From: Candidatus Bathyarchaeota archaeon
Lineage (GTDB): Archaea; Thermoproteota; Bathyarchaeia; TCS64
Assembly: GCA_030613835.1 (NCBI GenBank)
Contig: JAUWLH010000056.1
Location: 1-8,422 of the forward strand
Reading direction: 5' to 3'
DNA length: 8,422 nt
Shown here: piece by piece, positions 1-5,646 of the stretch
How the letters are laid out: every line of letters begins with the position of its first letter
How positions within the stretch are numbered: the stretch's first letter is position 1
Notes under the pieces: model-generated
Told to the model about the DNA's origin: nothing
Seen by the model: the letters and a program-made list of their open reading frames with translations, nothing else
Database searches by the model: none
Position numbers and translations under genes: made by a program

Positions 1-16
1 TGATTACCATCAGTAT

Positions 17-36
17 GTTTTTATTCATTTTTCTTC
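17..36 (+). terminator. T-rich tracts, possible terminator of a gene left of the window
   Basis: Two five-T runs (18-22 and 28-32) followed by TTC sit at the very left edge. Archaeal transcription commonly ends at plus-strand T runs without a strong hairpin, so this could end a plus-strand gene lying outside the window. No such gene is visible here, so the call is tentative. Confidence 0.25.
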
Positions 37-90
37 AGACCTCCCTGTCATTCTCTATATAAGAAGAACTTGGAGGAACGAGGTGGAACG

Positions 91-216
91 ATGGTTTCAC
101 TGTGTGTTTTCCGGGTTTCTGAGTTGTGGATAGGTTTTACCTTCAACCTGAGATACAATGCACGCACTCAAGCACGCTGCTTGTATAATAAACTACGCGT
201 GCTCCATTTCCTTTAA
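91..216 (+). CDS. Possible 41-residue small protein, unknown function
   Basis: An ATG at 91 opens a 41-codon frame ending in TAA at 214-216. The reason to list it is the leader: an AGGTG ribosome-binding sequence at 81-85 lies 5 nt before the ATG, a second GGAGG-like stretch lies at 72-76, and a TATATAA box lies at 56-62. The box would place the transcript start near 85, so the leader would be very short and the SD might be only partly transcribed, which counts against the call. The predicted peptide is mixed hydrophobic and basic, has cysteines at residues 5 and 30, and matches no family I recognise. Its last four bases overlap the 3' end of the opposing permease gene. It may be a chance frame. 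Confidence 0.2.
   Translation: MVSLCVFRVSELWIGFTFNLRYNARTQARCLYNKLRVLHFL
169..203. repeat. Overlapping inverted repeats downstream of the exporter operon
   Basis: CAAGCA (169-174) pairs with TGCTTG (178-183) around a CGC loop. AGCACGC (171-177) can instead pair with GCGTGCT (197-203) across 19 nt. The two stems exclude each other because they share 171-174. The position just past the permease stop (213 on the minus strand) suggests a 3'-end structure for that transcript, but no T run follows it on the minus strand. Confidence 0.3.
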
Positions 217-938
217 AGGTTCTTTTTCAGTAAACGCACGGATAACGTGACCAACAGTACCGTGTATAAGCTCAGGACCGCGACCTCAAACAATATACTA
301 CCTCCAGTTCCCATCAGAACCCTGAACCCATCCACAGAATAAGTCAAGGGCAACACCCTTGCCAGGTACCGTAGAACAACTGGCATCCCCTCCAATGGAA
401 TAAAGATCCCACAGAGAAAGATCATAGGAAACCGGAAATAGTTGCTAAGTGTCTGGGCCTCAAACACCTCTTTCACGGAGACAGCGACCAACGCCCCTAA
501 AGCAGAGTGAACAAGGCAGGTAAGCATCAGTAAGACTATGAAACCAAGAATGTTGGTTATATGTGCACCAAGGATTAGGGTGGTCAGCAGAGTCATGACT
601 GTAGAGATGACTAGCCCGAAGATGGTGCCACCCAGTATCTTTGACAACATGATGGTTGACAGACTGATGGGAGCTAGGAAAAGCCGCTCAAGGGCGCCGA
701 CCCTTTTCTCGAACGTGATCACGATGGCCTCCATGCTGGTGGTCCCAAATAGGGCGGTCATAGCTATGAGACCTGGAGCCAACTCAATGAGCCCCTCGGG
801 GTTCCTTAGGCTGAATGATAGAGCTAGGACCAACGGGAAGAGGATGCCCCAGCTGATGTTAGGTGGTTTGAAGTAGTAGGCTTTGAGGTCCTTCTCGATG
901 ATAGCCATCAATCCTTCAAGCTCATCTCGGAGGGTCAT
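213..938 (-). CDS. ABC-2 type exporter, permease subunit
   Basis: This is the membrane subunit of an ABC-2 (DrrB/NatB-like) exporter, expected to pair with the ATPase encoded immediately upstream. The 241 residues carry about six hydrophobic segments (near 30-44, 54-72, 96-122, 129-153, 170-184 and 215-235). Family hallmarks are the cytoplasmic stretch at 77-90 (EKRVGALERLFLAP, of the E-x-x-x-G-T/A-L-E-x-L type) and the late block FIPLEGMP followed by LPLTYSVDGFR. The ATG lies inside the ATGA overlap with the ATPase stop. An AAGGAG on the minus strand (plus 947-952) lies 8 nt before it, so the start is well supported and translational coupling is likely. The length matches the family. The substrate cannot be told from sequence; drugs, lipids, sodium and small metabolites are all known for relatives. 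Confidence 0.92.
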   Translation of the reverse strand: MTLRDELEGLMAIIEKDLKAYYFKPPNISWGILFPLVLALSFSLRNPEGLIELAPGLIAMTALFGTTSMEAIVITFEKRVGALERLFLAPISLSTIMLSKILGGTIFGLVISTVMTLLTTLILGAHITNILGFIVLLMLTCLVHSALGALVAVSVKEVFEAQTLSNYFRFPMIFLCGIFIPLEGMPVVLRYLARVLPLTYSVDGFRVLMGTGGSILFEVAVLSLYTVLLVTLSVRLLKKNL

Positions 939-1897
939 CGTTTAATCTCCTTGTCTACGCTCATCTGCTCAGAGGAGAGCCCCGTCAGCTTGATAAAAGC
1001 GTCCTCCATGCTGGGCTTTAACGTATTTAGTTCTGTGATCTTGAACTCTTGTTCCTTAGATAACCGGGATAGAGTGGATATGGTCTCAGAAACATCTCGG
1101 GTGTATATCCTGATTTTCTTACCATGAATATGAACTTTTTCGGATAAAAGCTCATTAAAGACGTTGTCATGAATTGGTTTCGATGATTCAATGGATACCT
1201 CGAGAATAGGGACCTCTTGAAGGGAGTCTTCAAGGGCTTTTGGGGTGTCGATTTTGACTATTTTTCCGTTGACGAGGATCGCGATCCTGTCACATAGCCC
1301 TCCTGCTTCCTCTATGTAGTGGGTTGTAAGGAAGACCGTGATGTCTTTCTCTTTGAAGTTCCTGATCATCCTTCGGAGGTTCCTCGCACTCACAACGTCT
1401 AAGCCACTGGTGGGCTCGTCCATGAAAACTATGTCTGGGTCGTGTACTAGGGCTGCTGCTAATACGGTTCTGCGTTTTAGCCCTTTGCTGAGTTTACCGA
1501 AGCCCTGGTTTTTGTACTTCTTGAGGTTGAAAATGGTGAGGAGTTCGTTGATCTTTTCTTCTCTGGTTGCTCGTGGTACATGATAAAGCTTTGAGACGAA
1601 TAATAGGTTCTCGATGACGCTGAGCTCGGGGTACAGGTTTGATGTTTCAGGTACTACTCCGATTCTTTTTTTGATTTCAACTCTTTCTCGGCGGATATCG
1701 AGGCCGTTAATAAATGCGTTTCCGCTTGTTTGTTCTATGAGTCCAGATAGTATCTTTATCGTCGTGGATTTTCCGGCGCCGTTGGGTCCAAGGTAACCGA
1801 ATACTTCGCCTTTTTTTACGTCGAAAGATACGTTGTCGAGAGCAAGTTTTCCGTTGTATTCTTTTGTGAGCCCCTCAACAGTGATTGAGTTTTCCAT
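935..1897 (-). CDS. ABC-2 type exporter, ATP-binding subunit
   Basis: This is the cytoplasmic ATPase that powers export through the permease encoded next, with a 4-nt ATGA overlap. In the 320 residues one sees Walker A GPNGAGKST (37-45), a Q-loop position with glutamate (PETSNLYPEL, E84), a signature LSKGLKRR (136-143) in place of LSGGQxQR, Walker B with catalytic glutamate (VFMDEPTSGLD, 157-167) and the H-loop histidine H193 in TTHYIEEA. Glutamate at the Q-loop also occurs in NatA-like exporters, so it need not mean loss of activity. Residues from about 225 on form the C-terminal extension typical of DrrA-like ATPases. The ATG at 1897 has AAGGAG 4 nt upstream on the minus strand. This is the first gene of its operon and is transcribed divergently from the AOR gene. 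Confidence 0.95.
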   Translation of the reverse strand: MENSITVEGLTKEYNGKLALDNVSFDVKKGEVFGYLGPNGAGKSTTIKILSGLIEQTSGNAFINGLDIRRERVEIKKRIGVVPETSNLYPELSVIENLLFVSKLYHVPRATREEKINELLTIFNLKKYKNQGFGKLSKGLKRRTVLAAALVHDPDIVFMDEPTSGLDVVSARNLRRMIRNFKEKDITVFLTTHYIEEAGGLCDRIAILVNGKIVKIDTPKALEDSLQEVPILEVSIESSKPIHDNVFNELLSEKVHIHGKKIRIYTRDVSETISTLSRLSKEQEFKITELNTLKPSMEDAFIKLTGLSSEQMSVDKEIKR

Positions 1898-1974
1898 GTC
1901 TCTCCTTGCGATATTATTAGTTGTGTTAAATCTAAGTTTTCGGGTAAATACGATCGTGAATACCGATTAATCTT

Positions 1975-2024
1975 CGTATACCGTATACGCGTACGCTTTA
2001 TTCAGTCTCAATCTAGCGTACGCT
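1975..2024. promoter_or_regulatory. Cluster of short palindromes, candidate operator
   Basis: Within 50 bases there is a 15-bp odd palindrome CGTATAC-C-GTATACG (1975-1989), then the palindrome GCGTACGC (1989-1996), then AGCGTACGCT (2015-2024), a perfect 10-bp palindrome. GCGTACGCT occurs at 1989-1997 and again at 2016-2024, 27 bp apart. The cluster lies about 80-130 bp upstream of the ABC ATPase start and more than 200 bp upstream of AOR, so control of the exporter is the likelier role. That it binds a regulator is inference. Confidence 0.45.
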
Positions 2025-2121
2025 CCTATTATGATTGCTACTTTTCCGTCTAGTCTTCCCATAAAACCACAGATAAGATGTAGTGGGAAGTTAGGATAAA
2101 ATTATGGATTAGGTGTTTGCT

Positions 2122-2141
2122 TAAATTTTAGTAAATTTTAG
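2122..2141. repeat. Tandem 10-bp A/T-rich repeat upstream of AOR
   Basis: TAAATTTTAG occurs twice without a gap (2122-2131 and 2132-2141). The period is about one helical turn, so both copies present the same DNA face. It lies about 100 bp upstream of the AOR start and just ahead of candidate TATA boxes, so it could be an upstream activator or chromatin-protein site, or simply A/T-rich spacer. Confidence 0.4.
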
Positions 2142-2149
2142 CAACGATT

Positions 2150-2198
2150 ATTATAAAATTCCGAAAGGCATTCGCATTCATATCGTCAATTTAAAAAC
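2150..2198 (+). promoter_or_regulatory. Probable AOR promoter (two TATA-like boxes)
   Basis: Two TATA-like boxes are visible: TTATAAAAT around 2151-2159 and TTTAAAAA around 2190-2197. The downstream box would place the transcript start near 2220, leaving a short leader that still contains the AGGTG ribosome-binding sequence. The upstream box would give a leader of about 50-60 nt. The sequence alone does not decide between them. Confidence 0.4.
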
Positions 2199-2231
2199 CC
2201 AAGTATGAATTTAACCATAAGCGACACTAAA

Positions 2232-2236
2232 AGGTG
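2232..2236 (+). promoter_or_regulatory. Ribosome binding site that decides the AOR start
   Basis: AGGTG is complementary to the CACCU of the 16S rRNA 3' end and lies 6 nt before the GTG at 2243. The alternative GTG at 2234 overlaps this motif and has no comparable site upstream. This favours the 2243 start. Confidence 0.5.
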
Positions 2237-2242
2237 TTTTCT

Positions 2243-3976
2243 GTGGAAAAGATAATCCGAATCGATATGACCGACCTCAAAACAAAGGTCGAAAAAGTAC
2301 CAGACAAATACAAGGAGATGGGTGGAAGGTGGTTAACAAGCAGCATCATAAATGATGAAGTCGACCCAACCTGTCACCCACTTGGACCAAACAACAAACT
2401 AGTATTCGCTCCAGGAATCGTAACAGGAACAAGTGCACCAAGCTCTGGACGTCTCTCAGTAGGAGGAAAATCACCTCTTACAGGCGGCATAAAAGAGGCA
2501 AACGCAGGTACTCCCTTCAGCCAGATGCTAGCAAAGCTAGACGTGAAAGCTATTATCCTAGAGGGAAAACCAAAAGATGACAAATACTGGGTAATTAAAG
2601 TAGATAAAAACGGAGTTAGTTTCGAGCCTGCTGATAATTACTTAGGTAAAGGACTCCACGAAGCATATCCTCTTGCATTCAAAAAATACGGAAAAAAAGT
2701 AGGAATCGCCGGTGTTGGTGTATCTGGTGAGATGCTAATGACCAATGCCGGAATCTGTTTCAATGACATCGATAACAGACCCAGTAGATACGCTGGCAGA
2801 GGCGGTCTCGGCGCTGTCATGGGTAGCAAAGGAGTCAAGTTCATAGTCCTCGATGATAAAGGCACTCAAGCAGTTAAACTGAAAGACAGAGACTTGTTCA
2901 ATAAAGGACGAAAAACGTTAACAACAGCTCTCCAAACCAACGACGGAACAAAACCCGGTGGAATGTTAAACGCACTGGGAACCGCAGCCTTGGTTAACGT
3001 CATCAATGAGGCAGGTGGCTTGCCCACAAGAAACTTCCGTGAAGGAAGATTCGAGGGCGCTGCCGCGATATCTGGTGAGGCCATTGCTGAAGCAGTAAAG
3101 AAGAGAGGCGGAGCTGGAATGACTGGGCACCCCTGTCACCCTGGGTGCGTCATCGGGTGTAGTAACGTCTACCCCAAAGAGGATGGAACTGAACACGTCT
3201 CGTGTATAGAATATGAGTCGACGTGGGCTTTTGGTGCAAACTGTGGTATTGATAACCTCGATGACATAGCTGAGATGATATGGCAGTGCAACGATTATGG
3301 CATTGATACCATTGAAGCTGGCGGCGCCATGGCTGTAGCCATGGAAGGCGGACTAGCTAGCTTTGGTGATGGAAAGAAAGCAATAGAGCTAATGAAAGAG
3401 ATCAAGAAAGGAACCTTACTTGGACGAGCTCTCGGATGTGGTGCAGAAACAATAGGTAAATTACTAGGCGTTATCAGGATCCCCGGAGTTAAGGGTCAGA
3501 ACATGCCTGCCTACGACCCGCGTGCCATCAAAGGAATCGGAATAACCTATGCGACCTCTCCAATGGGTGCTGACCATACTGCTGGTTACACAATTGGGGC
3601 AGAAGTATTGGGCATGGCAGGCCCGATGGATCCTCTGGACACTGATAAAGGAGGATTAGCCAAGATGTTACAAGACTCTACCGCATTCATAGATGCTACA
3701 GGATATTGTAACTTTGTCACTTTTGCTACTGGCGACCCAGATGCATTCGATGCTCTACTACAAACATGTAACGGTGTTCAAGGTACAAGTTGGACCCTCG
3801 AGGATGTAGGAAGAATTGGAGGCGAAATAATCGATATTGAGAGATCATTCAACAAGGCCGCTGGCTTTACAAAGGCAGACGATAGGCTTCCCGAGTTCAT
3901 GAAATACGAGAAACTTCCACCTCATAACAATGTCTTTGACGTCTCTGATGAGGACCTTGACAAGGTTCATGGATAA
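2243..3976 (+). CDS. aor: Aldehyde:ferredoxin oxidoreductase family protein (tungstopterin enzyme)
   Basis: AOR-family enzymes oxidise aldehydes to carboxylic acids in the cytoplasm and pass electrons to ferredoxin, using a bis-pyranopterin tungsten centre and one [4Fe-4S] cluster. The 577-residue product is near the usual 600. The N-terminal domain shows LGPNNKLVFAPG, then SSGRLSVGGKSPLTGG, then AGRGGLGAVMGSKGVKFIVL. The cluster ligands appear as CHPGCVIGC (C298, C301, C305) plus C489 in DATGYCNF. YDPRAIKGIGITYATS is the pterin-side block. It belongs to the divergent type whose N-terminus runs directly into IIRIDMTDL. The GTG at 2243 is preferred for its AGGTG; GTG 2234 would add three residues. 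The true substrate is unknown. No AorB-like or other redox subunit is adjacent; the downstream partners are two MoaD-like proteins, which fits a molybdo/tungstopterin role. Confidence 0.93.
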   Translation: MEKIIRIDMTDLKTKVEKVPDKYKEMGGRWLTSSIINDEVDPTCHPLGPNNKLVFAPGIVTGTSAPSSGRLSVGGKSPLTGGIKEANAGTPFSQMLAKLDVKAIILEGKPKDDKYWVIKVDKNGVSFEPADNYLGKGLHEAYPLAFKKYGKKVGIAGVGVSGEMLMTNAGICFNDIDNRPSRYAGRGGLGAVMGSKGVKFIVLDDKGTQAVKLKDRDLFNKGRKTLTTALQTNDGTKPGGMLNALGTAALVNVINEAGGLPTRNFREGRFEGAAAISGEAIAEAVKKRGGAGMTGHPCHPGCVIGCSNVYPKEDGTEHVSCIEYESTWAFGANCGIDNLDDIAEMIWQCNDYGIDTIEAGGAMAVAMEGGLASFGDGKKAIELMKEIKKGTLLGRALGCGAETIGKLLGVIRIPGVKGQNMPAYDPRAIKGIGITYATSPMGADHTAGYTIGAEVLGMAGPMDPLDTDKGGLAKMLQDSTAFIDATGYCNFVTFATGDPDAFDALLQTCNGVQGTSWTLEDVGRIGGEIIDIERSFNKAAGFTKADDRLPEFMKYEKLPPHNNVFDVSDEDLDKVHG

Positions 3977-3984
3977 TTAATTAT

Positions 3985-3995
3985 CCCCTTTTTTT
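3985..3995 (+). terminator. T7 tract between AOR and the MoaD-like genes
   Basis: Four C then seven T residues directly follow the AOR stop. Such T runs can stop archaeal RNA polymerase. Here the run lies 10 nt before the next start codon, so it may act as a partial terminator that lowers expression of the small proteins relative to AOR. It could also be plain spacer. Confidence 0.3.
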
Positions 3996-4004
3996 GTGAA
4001 TAAT

Positions 4005-4283
4005 ATGATCGAGATACATCTTTATGGAAAATTAAGACGATTCTCGGATCAAAAATCTCCCCTACGAGAATCAGTTATCTGCTTAGAGGTAACTGAGGGT
4101 GACTCGATACAGGATATCGTTAATAGATTAGGAATTCCATTGAACGAACTGGGTGGTAGTATTTTTCTTAACGGAGAGTACTCGGGTTTAAATCGACAGG
4201 TGAAGGACGGTGATAGGCTGGGGCTATTTCCCGATAACATATTGTTACTCTATCGCCAGCATTTCAAGAAGGTTGAGGAGTAA
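4005..4283 (+). CDS. MoaD/ThiS-like beta-grasp protein lacking the C-terminal Gly-Gly
   Basis: MoaD proteins are small sulfur carriers that, when adenylated and thiocarboxylated on a terminal Gly-Gly, give sulfur to the pyranopterin of molybdenum and tungsten enzymes. This 92-residue protein has the fold pattern: the opening MIEIHLYGKLRRF, a middle block VNRLGIPLNE, then LNGEYSG, and the turn DGDRLGLFPDN (68-78). The paralog encoded next has FPMIVGG at the matching point. Here the chain instead runs 14 residues on past FPDN and ends VEE, with no terminal glycine. Reading the other two frames of the tail gives no Gly-Gly end, so a single recent frameshift does not explain it. ATG 4005 is chosen because it aligns with the paralog start; GTG 3996 would add three residues. 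The stop overlaps the next start by one base (TAATG). Confidence 0.8.
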   Translation: MIEIHLYGKLRRFSDQKSPLRESVICLEVTEGDSIQDIVNRLGIPLNELGGSIFLNGEYSGLNRQVKDGDRLGLFPDNILLLYRQHFKKVEE

Positions 4284-4525
4284 TGATTGAGATAGAGTTA
4301 CGGCTTTTTGGGGATCTTAAACGATTTCTAAAAGACCTGCAGATATATGAGAACCGTCTTACCCAGTTTAATGATGATTCAACTATCAGAGATACAATAA
4401 ATACGCTTGGAATACCAATTGATGAAACTAGGATTATTCTAGTTAATGGAAGACCATGTGAACTGGATGTGGTTCTACAAGATGGTGATAGATTGGCCAT
4501 CTTCCCAATGATCGTAGGAGGATAA
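4283..4525 (+). CDS. MoaD/ThiS family sulfur carrier protein
   Basis: This 80-residue beta-grasp protein has the classic end FPMIVGG, whose Gly79-Gly80 is the site that E1-like enzymes (MoeB/UbaA type) activate. It is the likely sulfur donor for the pyranopterin cofactor of the AOR encoded upstream; archaeal relatives can also act as ubiquitin-like modifiers (SAMPs). It is clearly homologous to the preceding gene (shared opening MIEI, then LGIP and DGDRL blocks), so the pair arose by duplication. Its ATG overlaps the previous stop by one base, and GAGGAG (4275-4280) lies 2 nt upstream, which suggests coupled translation. No gene for the activating enzyme or other cofactor steps is in the window. 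Confidence 0.9.
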   Translation: MIEIELRLFGDLKRFLKDLQIYENRLTQFNDDSTIRDTINTLGIPIDETRIILVNGRPCELDVVLQDGDRLAIFPMIVGG

Positions 4526-4677
4526 GATTTACACTCATCGATCTGCGCGCGCGGGAATACATCGGAGGAACAATATTAAATAGATACACTTGAACACACG
4601 CTCTAGTTATCATTGCCCATCCAGTTGATAGGCTCATGGTGAGCATAAAGATGGTTGAACCATCCCATATTATGGAT
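4526..4677. other. Convergent intergenic region with an alternating CG tract
   Basis: This spacer separates the ends of the AOR operon and the methyltransferase gene. It holds a nine-base alternating GCGCGCGCG run (4545-4553), an A/T-rich stretch near 4570-4585 and the hairpin listed separately. No convincing gene was seen. Confidence 0.5.
4646..4664 (-). terminator. Hairpin plus short T run after the methyltransferase gene
   Basis: On the minus strand the perfect hairpin GATGGTTCAACCATC (plus 4650-4664; 6-bp stem, 3-nt loop) begins 13 nt after the stop codon and is followed by TTTAT. This resembles a weak intrinsic terminator. The T run is short, so termination is inferred. Confidence 0.4.
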
Positions 4678-5469
4678 TTATCGTCTCTGAGATACTATTA
4701 TCATTGAGAATGTATCTGTGGATAATGGTCGCCGGTCGAATCCACCATATGATACAAGATATTCCCACCCAGTGACATGGAACTGCTCTATCAACTCGTG
4801 GAGAGAATACACCCTGTGGTTAATCTCCATCCTGTTAAGGAAACGCAGATCTTCGCCTTCTTTTCTATAATAGCTCCAAAAGTTAATCATTCGACTAGTC
4901 TCAAGGTCTAGCTCCCGTTCCATGAGCACAACCAACCCATCCTTTCCAATTGAGAAATCCTTTGCTTGAAACCGCTTAATGATGCTGTCTCGGTTCGCTG
5001 TATGCATGATAAAGAAACCTCCAGGTTTGGCAAGGGTCAAGGATTGTTTGAGGATGTTTCTGTCTGTTTCCTCGTCCCAGTAACCCATGGAGGTCCACAT
5101 GTTTAATATGGCGTCAAAGCCATCAGCGTACTTCGCGAGCTCGGTGGCCACGTCTCTCATGTCACCTATGATAAAGCGGGTTTTGTCTGAGACTCGTTCC
5201 GTTTCCGCGTAATCGATAGCTCTTTGGATGTATGAGGGCGATATGTCGATGCCTATTATGTTGTAGCCGTTCTTGGCAAGTGGAATAGCGATGCGTCCTA
5301 TGCCGCAGGCCAAGTCAAGAATCAGTCCATCTCTAGGTACATTATTTTCATTGAAGAGTTCAACTAGTCCATCGATCTCATCTTGTGTTTTCTCGAAGCG
5401 TGCCTCTATGGATGCTCTGAAGAGGTCTGAGTCTTCTATGAAGAGTTTCTCGGTCCAATGCTTAGACAT
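4678..5469 (-). CDS. Class I SAM-dependent methyltransferase
   Basis: A soluble methyltransferase with the Rossmann-like fold that binds S-adenosylmethionine; its substrate is not evident. The 263 residues (from ATG 5469) show motif I LILDLACGIGR (49-59), the acidic end of strand 2 in GIDIS (D75), FIIGDMRD (99-106) for the adenine side, the strand-4 region DAILNMWTSMGYW, and a glycine-rich turn AKPGGFFIMH. The second half is beta-rich, as in Methyltransf_25-type small-molecule enzymes. A TTG at 5478 could add three residues, but neither start has a clear SD and the ATG is the simpler choice. The gene is alone in its unit, divergent from the secreted-protein gene and convergent with the AOR operon. 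Nothing in the sequence ties it to either. Confidence 0.88.
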   Translation of the reverse strand: MSKHWTEKLFIEDSDLFRASIEARFEKTQDEIDGLVELFNENNVPRDGLILDLACGIGRIAIPLAKNGYNIIGIDISPSYIQRAIDYAETERVSDKTRFIIGDMRDVATELAKYADGFDAILNMWTSMGYWDEETDRNILKQSLTLAKPGGFFIMHTANRDSIIKRFQAKDFSIGKDGLVVLMERELDLETSRMINFWSYYRKEGEDLRFLNRMEINHRVYSLHELIEQFHVTGWEYLVSYGGFDRRPLSTDTFSMIIVSQRR

Positions 5470-5499
5470 CTCAACCAATGATTATTACGGTGAAGTGAG

Positions 5500-5524
5500 G
5501 ATATAATATTCTGTTTTATAATTA
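5500..5524. promoter_or_regulatory. Divergent A/T-rich promoter region
   Basis: ATATAATATT (5501-5510) and TTTATAATTA (5515-5524) are TATA-like on one or both strands. Read leftward, the first lies about 30 bp upstream of the methyltransferase ATG at 5469 and would give a very short leader. Read rightward, the second would place a start near 5545, about 100 nt before the secreted-protein ATG. An alternating GCGCGCG (5526-5532) follows immediately. Confidence 0.4.
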
Positions 5525-5535
5525 AGCGCGCGTTC

Positions 5536-5631
5536 ATGGTTTTAGAACATCACATTGATTGGCGTGGAACAATTGTTTCAAACCCGAAACACAGAATCCG
5601 CGGGGTTCCTAAAGTACACCTAAAGGGGTAG
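5536..5631 (+). CDS. Possible 31-residue micro-ORF or gene relic in the 5' region of the secreted-protein gene
   Basis: An ATG at 5536 opens 31 sense codons that end in TAG immediately followed by an in-frame TGA. The peptide contains HHIDWRGTIVSNPK and then RIRGVP and LKG. This faintly recalls the start of DUF433-type antitoxin-like proteins (DWR...IVSDP...G.PVIKGTR), but needs several small gaps and stops where the GTR motif would follow. It could be a relic of such a gene, an upstream ORF in the leader of the 5647 gene, or chance. There is no ribosome binding site before the ATG. Confidence 0.2.
   Translation: MVLEHHIDWRGTIVSNPKHRIRGVPKVHLKG
5597..5611 (+). repeat. 15-nt element, copy 1
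   Basis: TCCGCGGGGTTCCTA ends 35 nt before the ATG at 5647. An identical copy lies 37 nt before the signal-peptide ATG at 7999. Both are followed by a GGGTA-containing purine-rich stretch 19-21 nt before the ATG (GGGTA at 5626-5630 here). A shared leader or operator element is inferred. Confidence 0.5.
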
Positions 5632-5646
5632 TGATTTCTGGTTAAA

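Noticed and set aside
2..133. Open plus-strand frame from the left edge that could be the end of an upstream gene
   Set aside because: The translation has no recognisable pattern, and the T-rich tracts at 18-32 inside it look more like a 3' flank.
136..157. Possible tRNA or tRNA fragment near the left edge
   Set aside because: No T-arm GGTTCRA consensus, acceptor pairing or anticodon arm could be assembled here or in the other spacers.
795..810. Partial match (CGGGGTTCCT) to the 15-nt element within the permease gene
   Set aside because: Only 10 bases match and it lies inside a conserved coding stretch, so chance is the likelier explanation.
538..876. 112-codon plus-strand frame inside the permease gene
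   Set aside because: It is antisense to a well-supported permease with family motifs, and its product is arginine/methionine-rich without any pattern.
4208..4283. Frameshift at the end of the first MoaD-like gene that might have removed a Gly-Gly tail
   Set aside because: Neither alternative frame over this stretch gives a Gly-Gly terminus, so a single indel does not explain the tail.
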